The notes under the pieces were generated by a model. That model was not told the DNA's origin, did no database searches, and saw nothing but the letters and a program-made list of their open reading frames with translations. The position numbers and the translations under genes were made by a program. From Carallia brachiata (lineage: Eukaryota > Streptophyta > Magnoliopsida > Malpighiales > Rhizophoraceae), in NCBI GenBank assembly GCA_021464245.1, contig JADCRB010000004.1, positions 3,281,103 to 3,345,102 of the forward strand: DNA of 64,000 bases, written 5' to 3'. Shown here piece after piece: positions 53,180 to 64,000 of the stretch (within the stretch, counting starts at the first letter, position 1; each line of letters starts with the position of its first letter).

Positions 53180-55530
53180 ATCCTCCGCGCATTACGTCTT
53201 CGTCCAAAACCCAAATCAAGTTTGGGGAACCTAATCACCTCTTCTCTTTTTTTTTTTTTACCAAAAAATATCGTTTCATTTGACGACACAAGGGTATTAT
53301 ATACGAAGATAAGCACTATTTAATCTTAAATTTTTATAAATTTTATAATTAAATTTTAAATATTTTTGTGTTTTTATAAATCATAAATTTTCAAGTTCTT
53401 TTACAAATATGTATACTTTTAGACGAATATTGGTCAAACTATTATACTTATGGTTGATCTAATGGCAAATAACTAAATATGTCAAACAAATTTTATTTTT
53501 ATTTTTAAATATTTATTGGCCGATACAATTACTCATAGTACACTTGCTCCGTTGCTCATGCCGAATTAATCCTTTTCATTTTTTTTCGTTTTCATTTTTT
53601 TTCTTTTTTCTATTTTCTATTTTTTTTCTTTTCCCGTCCCCTCTCAGCATACTTTTTTCTTCATCTTCTTCTTTTTTTTTTTTCTTTCTTTCTCATCCTT
53701 AATATTGTCCAACTAGACCATTCCCCCATGGCTTCCACTTCCCTCGGCCACCGCTCCTCCTCTTCTCCAAGCGGCCACCCCTCCTTTCGCTCTTTTTCCT
53801 TAGCTTTTTTTTTTTTTTTATCGTCCCCACACAAATCAACCATTGACGTCTACTTGCTGCCCTTTCCTCATTTGAAATTCTCCTCGTCTTCTTCCTCCAA
53901 CTCCTTCTCCGCATCCTCCAACTCTTCCTCCAAAAGTTCCTCCTCCTCCTCCAACTCCCCCTTTTCGTACTCCTCTTCCTCCTCCTCCTCCTAGTGGGAG
54001 AAAAATTTGTCGGTTCTTTTTTTGTTTTTTTTACAAATTTTATTTTTATTGATTTTTCTGTTTATAAAAATCATTTTTAATCTTAAATGAGAAAATACGC
54101 CCCACGTATGTATTTGTGTTTGTTTTAAAGTACTTTCTGTTTGTAATATATTTTCTTTAATAGTTTAATCAAATTCTATCAACAAATAGATAAATTTGTT
54201 AAAGATGTTAAAATTTTAAGATTTAAATAAAAATTAATAAAAAAAAAAGGGTAAGAACTAATTGTAAAATCTATAAACGCATGATATGATGGCTCTGGGA
54301 ATGTGAGTTATGATCTTCATGGCACTACGACTTCATTCAAAGCCCAAATCAAGTTTCTAAACCCAATCACTTCCACAAACATCTGACAACTCAAGGGCTT
54401 TATTTACAGCAGTAATTTTTTTTTATTTTAAAGTTTTATAAATTTTTTATAATTTAATCTTAAAAATTTTTACGTTTTCGTTTAAACGTTAAACCTTCAA
54501 GAAGTTTTATAAATGCATTTATTGGTTTTGAAAGTATATCCACGTCTAATTCTACTGATAACAAATTAGATAAAAGAGGCAATCAGCATTGAAGTTTTTC
54601 AAAAGATGTGAGATCATTAGGAAAAATTAAATGCATTTAATCACAGCAACAAATTTGTACACACGTGAAAAACTAGCATGCTTGCTCGGCGATAAATACA
54701 AAGATCTTCAAACATAACAAATTGCTGACATATAGAGTATCCAAATTTTCAAACCATATTTTGTTTGTTTGTCTGGTTTTTTTTTTTTTTTCATAAGAAT
54801 AGGGGTGGATTGAATCAGATTAAGTAAATTTTAAAATTATTTATCTATATCCAATTTATTTTTAATAAATTTTAAAAATTTAAAATTATAATCAATCCAG
54901 ACTCTTACAATTTTAACAGATATAAATTTGTACGGATTGAATTAATCAATTTAAAGTAAATTGATCAATTTTTGAATAGTCTCTAGACTATACCATATTA
55001 ATATTTTTCATTAATTTTTTTTTCTTTTTTCCTTTTTCTGTTTTCTTCTTCCTTTTTGTTTTTCCTTTTCTTCTCATCCTTTTTCTTTCAAACCACGCCA
55101 GGCCCAATGACTTCCATTCTCCGCACAAATTAGCTATCGCCCCCACTACCTTCTGGTCACAAGTCACTTGCCGTCCTATCCTCCTCCAAAATTCTTCTCG
55201 TCCTCCTCTTCCTTCAACTTTTCCTGCTCTTCCAACTCATCCTTTTCCTACTCCTTCTCTTCCTCCTCTCTATTTGTTTTTCTACACAAATTAATTTTCA
55301 TTTTTCTATTATAAAAATCATTTTTTTTTTATAAAATGGGAAAATATGCCCTAGGCACGTATTTATGTTTTTTTAAAAAATATTTTCTGTTTGGTCAATA
55401 TACTTTTTTACGATTTGATTAATTTTTGTTGACATAATTACAAATTTGTAGAAAATTTGCAAATTTAAGATTTAAATGAAAATGTGAAAAAGGTTAGAAT
55501 CTAATAATGAAAATCTATACAAATTTAGGG
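53180..55530. repeat. Diverged tandem duplication of about 1.1 kb
   Basis: Copy 1 (about 53190-54290) and copy 2 (about 54320-55530) share ordered landmarks: CCCAAATCAAGTTT...CCTAATCAC/CCCAATCAC, then TCTCATCCTT, ATGGCTTCCACT/ATGACTTCCATT, CTTCTCGTCCTCCTCTTCC-like runs, ATAAAAATCATTTTT, and GGGAAAATATGCCC/GAGAAAATACGCCC. Spacing differs and there are many indels, so the duplication is old or represents two related repeat insertions. Confidence 0.6.
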
Positions 55531-55828
55531 AAAAAAAAAGTGTCGCTCTCTTTTGAAAGGATCATAGTTATCAGGGAAAGTATCATGAAAAAATAAGAAA
55601 AAGAATAACAAATAGTCTTAATTGTAATATTTGTGGGTGTACAGCAATTTAAAATGTTGAATGTTAAAAATATATTATATTAAAATAAAAATAAATAAAT
55701 TATTAAATTTTATTAAATAAATTACATATTATAAGTATTTTATTAAGCGAGCTCATGTAAATCAAACTAAAGAAGTATTAATTAAACCCATTTTCGATGC
55801 GTCGCATAGTTAATACTGCTCTCAACGG

Positions 55829-55836
55829 TGACGTAC
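55829..55836. promoter_or_regulatory. ACGT element TGACGTAC upstream of HY5
   Basis: An ACGT-core bZIP-type site lies about 450 bases before the HY5 start. HY5 proteins bind ACGT elements, and Arabidopsis HY5 is reported to act on its own promoter, so autoregulation is possible. A single short match is weak evidence. Confidence 0.3.
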
Positions 55837-56285
55837 GGTAAATTTTGCTCTTTCATCTTTCCGGTTCCCCCACGGGTAAAATTGGTCTTTCGCTTTTGGG
55901 TTCTCCATTGCGATGTTTGCGGCACAAATTTAATCTGGTCCCGATTCATTGCATTCCCTATTTCGACGCTCTCCCACCCGTCCGATCAAATCACTATCAA
56001 CGGTCTAAACTCTTCCACGCTTCCTTTCCACAATCCTTTGATCCTGGCAACTGGTCATGGCTCTTATGCATCCACGATTCAATACTTCCACCGTCAGATT
56101 AGAATGAAATCCAAAGGCTGTGAATCACTCCGTACTGTCGCTCTGCAAAATTTTTACTCACCGTGACATTAATATCCCGCTCTTTCCTCATCGGAAGTTC
56201 ACTTCAGTTCAGTTCTCTCGCCTTCTCGCCCCGTCGGCCCCCTCTGCGCCGTTCGAGTGTGCGCGAGCAGCGTAAAAAAGCAGAA

Positions 56286-59147
56286 ATGCAAGAACAAGCA
56301 ACTAGTTCAATTGCGGCCAATTCTCTGCCTTCAAGCAGCGAGAGATCTTCAAGCTCTGCTTTACATCTTGAAGTTAAAGGTGGTCTGATCTTCTCCGTTC
56401 TCCGCTGCTAGTTTCATTTCAGCAAAAAAAAAAAAAAAAAAGTCTTTTTTGAGTTTGGTTTACCGAGGTTTTTGTTTGATCAACTAGTTCTAATTATTAT
56501 AAGGAAAAAATCTTCAATTGCTTCGTGATTTCTAAGATATTTCAGAGGTTCCATTTGGGGTTTTTTTTTTTTTTTTTTTAAATTGCTTCGTGATCTTAGT
56601 GGATCATGAAAATCGTTTTACTTGGGACTACAGAATCATAGATTTTCTCAACTGGGTCTTCGAGTTTTGTCAGCTTATTGCGAGAAAAAAATTCTACGAG
56701 ATTTACGTTAGCATTTTCTATTAGTCCATTGTTTCCTTTTCACATGCAAGCAGATTGTCTGTCTATCGTTTGGTCGTGATAATATTGTGTCATTAATTTC
56801 AGGAATGGAAAGTGATGAAGAAATCAGGAGAGTACCGGAAATCAGTGGTGAGATGGCCGGAACTTCAGCATCCGGCCGGGATACTAGCTCGGTTGCCGGA
56901 CCAGGCAGGATCCAGGCTTCCGGGGAGGGTCCGAGAAAGAGGGGAAGGAGTCCAGCCGACAAAGAAAGCAAGCGGCTAAAGAGGTAAGAATGAAATCAGA
57001 ATCAGCCTCTATGAATATGATTTGAGTTTTATGTCCTGCCATACCCTTTCCGGAGGCCAGCTGACAGAGTGGCATTTTGGTGATATTGTATTTTTTGTGG
57101 GGACGAAATTGGGAAAAGATTGTTGAGGAACAGAGTTTCGGCCCAGCAAGCGAGGGAAAGGAAGAAAGCGTATTTGAATGAGTTGGAAACAAGAGTTAAA
57201 GACTTGGAGAAAAGAAATTCCGAGCTTGAAGAGAGGCTTTCCACGTTGCAAAACGAGAATCAGATGCTTAGACATGTACGTCATTTTCCTCGACCCATAT
57301 ATATATATATATATATAATATCACATCACTGTACTAATTGTCCATCGCTTTGTTGTGGGGGGGGGGCATTTTGGGTATATCATGCTTCAAAGGTTGTTTG
57401 AAATTTGGGCCTATTACAGTCCTTTAGTTGGTATTTCTTGCCAATCAACATCCTGTCACGTCAAGCGAAGTTACGAGAAAAAAGGAAAGAAAGATAAGAA
57501 AGGCAACCCATTATTTAGATACTAGTTAATGCCCATTATTAAATTTTTGTTCGAGTAGCAACCCATCATATTTCTCCTCAAATTTAAAGTTTCTATTTTG
57601 ATCTACAAATTAATTATTTTCGTCAGATTTTTATTTTATGTATAATAATGCTCATAATTTTTTTTTTTGTCGATTCAAGATGTATATATACCATTTAAAG
57701 TAATTGATACGATCCTGAAAATTTCAGAATATTTGATTTAGATAAAAAGAGGTCTTTTTTATCTTACTTTTTTTTATACTTACTATTTTTAATTATTTTT
57801 TTATAATTTTTCTCCTTTCATTTCCTTTCTATCACTGTTTAGCTTTAAACAACACATGGTTATTTAATTAGTATATTTTAGAATTAACAGTGAAGTACAT
57901 TATTATGTGTGATGGCCATGATTATTAGTTCTGCTCCTATCAAATTGAAGGAGAACGGGACAATGGAAAATGAGATGTCAAGAGCCTATCATTGATGGGG
58001 CACCTATATAAGCCCACATCATCTAGAGGACCGCAAATCTTATTAGTGATATTTTGTTTTGGTAGCTGTGGAATTCTTCTTTTTTTTTTTTCTGTTTTTT
58101 CTTTGGTGCTTTTCTCTATGGGCCATACCTGTAGAAAGGTTGGGTTGCGTTCATGCATTGAGCCTAATTTTGCGGCCTGTTACACATGCTCAGTTGAGTG
58201 TGATGATCAAATTCTGCTTCCTTGACTGATGGAACTACGGTTGTCACATCTAACTACGGTTGTCACATCTCTAACTTGTATAAGCTTTTTAATTGACAAA
58301 TTGATAAAAAGAATTACAGAATATCTGATCCAAAATTCAACTGTCCAAGTTCAATATGTACAGTATACAACGACAAACTCAAAAAAAAAAGTTGATCATT
58401 TGTTCAAATAGTTGAAGGATTCAATCTTATCAATCTCATTCCTCATTTCCCTTATATGTTTATTAGAGTTTCTTGTAAACAAAAAAAGAAACAAAAACAA
58501 CGACAAACTCAAAAACATAGCTCGTGTGATATCTGAGCATTAAGTTTTAATTTATGACAATGATAATCTGAAACTGAATGTCGTTTTACACACATCCTTA
58601 AACTCAACACTGGCACACCGCAATCTCAAAAAAAAAAAAAAACTGGCGCACCACACCCACACACACTGTCTCACACACAAGTCACATGCCCTGGTGCTGT
58701 CCAAGATACATGCATGACATTGAGCCTCCCCATTACACGCAACCCTTGTGCACAGGCAACCTAAAGATCAGGCTAAACCATTGGATGATATTCTGTCTCA
58801 ACGCTTTACTGAATTTGGTTTGACTGTTGATTGCAATTGAAGTTACAGCTTGTAAGCATAATGTTCAAAATTTTATATTTGGTTTGTACGTAAGTGAAAG
58901 AGAAATTGAATGGACGGATCCTTTCTTTGGCAGATATACATAACTACCATGCAGATTACACCTGATTCCTGCTTGACTCCTTAGAGCATGTTCTTTATCA
59001 ATTTCACGTCCCACTTGTTTCTTCCACTGAAAACTAGTGTTTCTATTGGTAATGAAATGCATCAATGTATTCTTGCAGATATTGAAGAATACAACCGCAA
59101 GCAAGAGAAGTGGTGGCAGTGGTGCGAATGGAGATGGCTGTTCATGA
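56286..59147 (+). CDS. HY5: bZIP transcription factor HY5 (ELONGATED HYPOCOTYL 5)
   Basis: Four exons, 56286-56379, 56803-56983, 57119-57275 and 59079-59147, join in phase to 166 residues, the usual HY5 length. The COP1-binding acidic motif [11 protein letters not shown] lies at about 34-44. The basic region [12 protein letters not shown] begins at about 96 and is followed by the heptad leucines ([20 protein letters not shown]), which match HY5. The C-terminus [15 protein letters not shown] is also characteristic. HY5 promotes photomorphogenesis by binding ACGT elements in the nucleus; COP1 targets it for degradation in the dark. No frame breaks occur. The acceptor of intron 2 (GGGAAAAG|A) has little pyrimidine before it but gives the conserved K-R-L-L-R-N junction. 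Intron 3 is unusually long, about 1.8 kb, with AT-rich and repeated segments. The 5' leader begins near 56160. Confidence 0.97.
57297..57317. repeat. (AT)n microsatellite in HY5 intron 3
   Basis: AT run about 25 bases after the intron 3 donor. Confidence 0.9.
58233..58270. repeat. 19-base perfect tandem duplication in HY5 intron 3
   Basis: AACTACGGTTGTCACATCT occurs twice in direct succession. Confidence 0.95.
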
Positions 59148-62100
59148 ATAAGTCGTATGAAGGCTTGAGGAGTGACACATTATCGGGGAAATTGTCATGG
59201 CTGGGGTTCGAGCTGCAATCGAGTCTATTCATTGTAATACTGGAAATTTAGGATCGTCATTGCGCCACAATCTCATCCCTTAATCTATTTCAGTTTGGTT
59301 GGAGTCCTCCATGTCGCTCTTAATAAATTTCTGTTGGCGACGGACAATGGGGCAGCAACGCAATGCTGATGGTTCGTGAAAGCAAGTAGGCAAGTAGGAT
59401 GACAGTTAGCTAATCTGATGCTGCTTAAGGTTATCTTTTTTCTTGTATTCTGAATTAAGATGCACATTAATTATCATGAAGAAAGTGAACCTCCAAATAA
59501 GAGGATTGCTTTTTGGTGTTTGTAATCATACTAGTACATGTTCCTGCCTTGGATCAAAGAGAAACATTAAATCTGCGTAAAAATAGTGCTATGTATAGTT
59601 ATCGTATTGGTGCCTGCCTACTGATTAGTGAGCTACAATGCGAATTTGTTGGTGGACGTACGTAGGTGATAGGTGTGATGATTGATTCATTCGGCTAACA
59701 GACCTCCAGAATTGTTGCCATTCGTTAAGATTTAAATTTGAGCTCGATTATGAAGTCACTAATTAGTGGACGTCTGAAAAATATAGAATTAATTTAATAA
59801 TATTTAATAATTTATTTTTTTAATTTAATATATTTTTTATAATTTAATAATTTAAATTTTTATGTATTGACTGTACTTTTATTTATGTGCATTTACTTAA
59901 ACTTTCTATTAAAATTGATAAATAATTGACATTTGATAGGAGCTGTTAACGTTTGAGCGACTGCTCTTTGATGTTTTTTTTTTTGTTTAACGGTACAATG
60001 GAGGTTTCATCTCAGAAAACAATTGATTAAAAAATTGAATCCTAATTCAATTGTGTCCGCTTTTATGAATATTTTGTCCAATTTCTGTTCTGTTAAGCAG
60101 GAGGTTGCTGTGCAGTAGGTTAAGTGAGATTTAGTTTAAATTTTGAGGTTATTAACCTGCATGTGATTTCGTTATTTTACATTTTACTTTCACGTGGTTT
60201 TAATTTAAGCAATCAATTTCTTTATATTTTTAATTTCAACAATTAATTTCATTAATAGTAATTTATTAAATTTATTAACAAAAATTAGTTATAATTATGT
60301 AATTTTATGATCACAAGAATTTCGTTATATTTTTACGTAAAAATTAACTATGAATAGTATTTCAAATATCTCTATATCAATATATACAATGCACTAAATA
60401 TAACAAAAATTATGAAAGATATAATATAAAATGCAGTTTAAGTATACATCAAATTTTAATTAGAGAAATATATAATATATTTTTATAATTTTGGTAGAGA
60501 AAAAAAATAATTACAAAATGATGTAATTTTAGTTGATTTCTGTTAATAGATTTAACAATCTTAACTAAGAAAGTAAATTGTAAAAATTAAAAATTATAAG
60601 AGAGTTTAATACCATAATTGAAATTACAAAGAGGTAAAATATAAAACAAGCAAATTATATGAATTTGTATGTATTTAACCTAATTTTTTATAACTAAATA
60701 TTTTTAAGCCACCTTACGTCTTTTTCTCTTTTTCCTCTTACAATTTACTTGAATTTGAACCATTCTAATTGTAGCATTTGTTTGTCGATGTTTGATATTT
60801 TAAAATCATCGTAAATGTCACTCAACTTATCTTCAATAACTGTTATCCTTACTTTGTTACAAATATTTTTATTTCTAATTATACTATTTTACGTTTATCT
60901 AAACATTTTTTTATCTGTTGCACTCCTTTCTGAGCATATTATTGTTTCATGGTTAAACACTCGTTATCGTAAAAGATTGCCGTTCTAATTGTCATCTGGT
61001 AAAATTTGTTCTTTTAACTCAATGGAAATTTTGTGGCCGCACAACTCAGAGTGATAAATCTCTATTTTAACTATACACTTTTTTTTTTTTTGGTATATTA
61101 TTTTAACTGTACACCTCATTATGTGCAGCACCTCATTTTCTTTTTTTCTTTGATTTAAGAACACTCAGCATCTAGCTCAAAAATTGACTAATCTGGATTA
61201 ATTTGGGTAAGACCACATGAACGGTAAAAATCTTCTATTAAATATTTTAATGTGACTACATTTTCAAAACTTAAATTCAAGAAGTCTTCTGCTACTGAAG
61301 TGCCTCATTTAAGTCTTCTATTTCATTTTATTTAATAATTTGCTCTATTCTTAATATTGCTAAATTTATAATTTTTTTTGGTTTTTTTAACCTGTTAGAT
61401 TAGTGGTAGGGAAAGAAGAATAATGTAGGTATTATTTGAGATTCCACATTGCAAGTTGAGAGTATTACTCTTAACTATTTAAACTATACTCAATTCACAT
61501 TGCTAAAATTATAATGTATTCTTAGTATTGCTAAAATTATAATGTATATATTCTGTTTTGTTTTGTAAAATTCAATTTAAAATCCTTTTTTTTTTCTGGA
61601 TCCTGAAAATCCTTAAATTTTAGCATCGCTACATGCTATTCAACAACACCATTGGGCCGGTCCGGTCCAATCATAACAGAGAAGGTAGCTCAGCTCTCGG
61701 TCTCCTTCGGCCCATTTGGATTTCAGTTCAATTATCTCACCATTTTGGCTTCGATTTCAATTTTGCGAGAGAGATAAATATGGCCAAATCGCCTCTTACG
61801 GTTTCGGTTCCGATTGGAACTGCAAAATCGTTGACTAATTTTGATTCTAAATTTGACCAATTTAATTAGCGTCAAATTTTCATTCAAATAGGAAGCTTAT
61901 TCAGGCCAGGTAATGCTTTTCAATTTTTATTTCGCAACACAACAACAGTAATTGGAACATATAGCAAAGACAAGAGAATAATAAAATAATTTTCTTCTCT
62001 ACAATTTCATTAAACTCTAACAGTAAAAGAGTATGGTTGATTGAAGTTTCTTATGTGATGCCGACAACATATCTCTTTACTTTTTGGTTTGGTGGTAGAT

Positions 62101-63171
62101 GTCATTTAGATATGTTTGGAAAAATCAATGACAGGATGAACATATCAATTATGCTGTGATTTTTTCTTGAGGTTGGGATTACAGATGGAATTTAATATTA
62201 TCGTTTTCTTCCACGGAATCGCTGAATTGTATGTTAATAAATAAGATATGACTTATGAAATTAGACTATTGCTACTGGCATCAGAGACAACTAAGATAAA
62301 ATTGATTAATTTTATTGCTAAGCGACTCCTTATTTTTTTAAAACAAAAATACTTTATAAGCGCGTATAGTTAAAAATATAGTGAGTATATAGTAATATAA
62401 ATTATTAAATTGTTAAAAGTGTATCTAATTTTAAAACATAAAAATTAATAAATTATTATATATTATTAAATTAATTATATATATATTTTACATATCTCGA
62501 CAAACATATTCACATAATTAAACTGTTTTTTTTAATCGAGTTTCCTTCTCTCTTCCCTACCTTTTAGCTCCCCGTGGTGGAAGAGCCACCAAACGGATCT
62601 AAAAAAAGAATTAGATATTTAGATTTTAGATACTTTCCCCGGACGCGGAGGAGATATAATTTTGAGGGTGAATCAGAAACTAATATGGCAGTTAGAATTG
62701 AGTCCACCGACAGCCAGTAAAGTATCGAGATGGAGCAACCGACAGCGACCGGTTACAGGTACAGGCTGTGGACAGCAAAATAAAATTATTATAAACTCTT
62801 CTCCTTTTGTTAACAAACAAAGATCGACGGACCAAAGATAGCAACGTGTTGATAGATAATTGGTTCTATCAAAACTAACATCATGAACCATTTTATATTG
62901 GTTTTATTACAAATGTGATAACAACCTTGCAGCGACTAATGATAAAGAAACTTGTCTCTATATTAAAATTTATAATTTAAATTTTTATTAAATTAAGTAA
63001 TAAAATTAAATTTATATTCATCTTAAAGAATCACAAATAATTTAATAATATTTGTTGATATCGTAAATTTGTTCTCTCGCCAATCGAGTGTGGACACGGT
63101 GAACTTCCGCCGGCTGAGAATTTCCATTCAACGCATAAAACAGGAAAGTGCGGCGAGCCGAGCCCCGGACC

Positions 63172-63341
63172 TAGGGATGGCAACGGGGCGGGGCGGGGGC
63201 GGGGATGCCATCCCCGATCCCCGTCCCCGCTTTTCAATGCAATCCCCGTCCCCGTCCCCATCCCCGGCGGGGAGGGGATTTGAATCCCCGTCCCCGTCCC
63301 CGCTGGGGATCGGGGATCCCCGTCCCCGTCCCATCCCCGTT
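63172..63341. mobile_element. hAT-like terminus with CCCCGTC/GGGGCGG subterminal repeats
   Basis: TAGGGATGGCAACGGGGCGG at the left edge matches the TAGGGATGGCAA-type end that I recall from plant hAT transposons. About 160 bases of inverted and direct GGGGCGGGG/CCCCGTCCCCG words follow, then AT-rich DNA. No transposase is seen before the window ends, and the other terminus is not recognised, so this may be a non-autonomous element or one cut by the window. Confidence 0.5.
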
Positions 63342-63966
63342 TTTAATTTACATAAAAAAAATTAAATTAATAAAATATCAAAATTTAATTATACAAATCT
63401 TTTAACTACGTAGTCACGCTCTACAGGTACTTTCTTTGTTTTCTTTTCTTTTTCCCTTCATTTTCTCTGTTTTTTTTTTTTTGCTTTCCTAAGTCGTGAT
63501 TGAAGTTTAGATTGTAAATAAGAATTGAGAGGAAAGTATTTTTCCTATTGCTTTGAGCCATTTTGTTCAACTTTTAAAACAGAACAGGGACTTCAATATT
63601 CATTTTTGTGGTGTTAAAAAAGTTCTAATAAAGCAAGTATTATTATTATTTTAATTAAAAAATTTTTAAAAGTTATAATTTAATATTACCATTTCTTCAT
63701 AACTTTTAAAAATGTTCGAATTTTAATTTATTTTTAATTTTAACAAAAAAAATAAAATTGATTATAAAATTTGACATTTCTATTTTAATACTTCACAATA
63801 AAGAATAAATGATTTTACGATATTCTTTAAATAAAAAATTTTCAAAACTTATAATAATTATAAAATATATTTTTCGATATTTTTAAGTGAATAAAATTTA
63901 TAAAATTTTTCTAAAATATATTTATGATGTACAAAAATTTATAATTAAATTTTTTATACAATGTAT

Positions 63967-63989
63967 AGTATATATATATATATATATAT
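63967..63989. repeat. (TA)n microsatellite at window end
   Basis: TA run of about 22 bases. Confidence 0.9.
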
Positions 63990-64000
63990 TTTATTTATTT

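Larger units (their letters stand above)
49875..56285. other. Intergenic region with MITE-like element, pyrimidine satellite and duplicated segment
   Basis: 49875-50080 is probably the leader of the membrane-protein gene. 50080-51870 is AT-rich with nothing assigned. 51883-53118 is a MITE-like element, 53180-55530 a diverged tandem duplication, and 55780-56285 the HY5 promoter and leader. Serine-rich open frames here come from CT-rich low complexity and are not genes. Confidence 0.6.
59148..64000. other. AT-rich region downstream of HY5
   Basis: 59148 to about 59500 is probably HY5 3' UTR. The rest is AT-rich and without a supported gene. 61640-61870 is a less AT-rich patch with GGTTTCGGTTCC-like words, probably repetitive. 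62540-62800 and 63060-63170 are mixed-composition patches that could be gene or promoter fragments. 63172 onward carries the hAT-like GC-rich terminus. Confidence 0.55.

Noticed and set aside
53728..53994. Serine-rich open frame, 88 residues
   Set aside because: It arises from TCC/TCT microsatellite and poly-T in a repeated non-coding unit; there is no domain or splice context.
63069..63365. Pro/Arg-rich open frames on both strands
   Set aside because: Produced by the CCCCGTC repeats of the hAT-like terminus. The first 35 codons lie outside the repeat and could be a gene fragment, but nothing supports it.
1..64000. CRISPR arrays, rRNA or complete tRNA genes, organellar insertions
   Set aside because: No regularly spaced direct repeats, no conserved rRNA blocks and no full cloverleaf were noticed; not tested by program.

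Overview
The window is nuclear DNA of a flowering plant, most likely a woody eudicot. Genes are intron-rich with GT-AG splice sites and are separated by long AT-rich intergenic stretches full of homopolymers, microsatellites and decayed transposons. The proteins look rosid-like and a Citrus relative is my best guess, but that is an inference from general resemblance and I could not run a search. There are no prokaryotic features.

Layout. (1) 1-2503, minus: a P-class pentatricopeptide repeat (PPR) protein with a mitochondrial-type N-terminus, C-terminus cut by the window edge. (2) 4179-7177, minus: a complete ten-exon DNMT2 tRNA cytosine-38 methyltransferase. (3) 7.2-14.4 kb: intergenic, only transposon traces. 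(4) 15346-22114, plus: a thirteen-exon cyclophilin with an RS tail (CYP63-like), preceded by a leader carrying three telo-boxes. (5) 23661-24599, plus: an intronless ARM-repeat protein. (6) 26395-31091, minus: a twelve-exon TSO1-like CXC (CPP) DNA-binding protein. (7) 31.1-36.5 kb: intergenic, with a TRIM-like miniature retrotransposon. (8) 36506-37607, plus: a protein of three RanBP2-type zinc fingers. (9) 37.6-47.1 kb: intergenic with LINE relics. (10) 47145-49874, minus: a conserved-looking membrane protein of unknown function. (11) 49.9-56.3 kb: a MITE-like element with a pyrimidine satellite inside, and a diverged tandem duplication. (12) 56286-59147, plus: a complete HY5-type bZIP regulator. 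(13) 59.1-64 kb: AT-rich DNA ending in a GC-rich hAT-like terminus.

The eight genes do not form a pathway; this is an ordinary gene neighbourhood. They cover RNA metabolism (PPR, DNMT2, CYP63, RanBP2 fingers), transcription (TSO1-like, HY5), an ARM scaffold and a membrane protein. Exons were defined by hand from splice consensus, reading phase and family motifs, and every junction listed keeps phase except where stated.

The most consequential general observation is that three long genes (PPR, CYP63, TSO1-like) carry seven small frame breaks in total, several in or next to short homopolymers, while five others are clean. I read these mainly as consensus errors, not pseudogenes. I found no convincing undescribed biological system. 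The best leads are the TRIM-like element, the MITE-like element with its internal satellite, the internally duplicated Au-like SINE in CYP63, the altered cyclophilin active site and the hAT-like GC-rich terminus.
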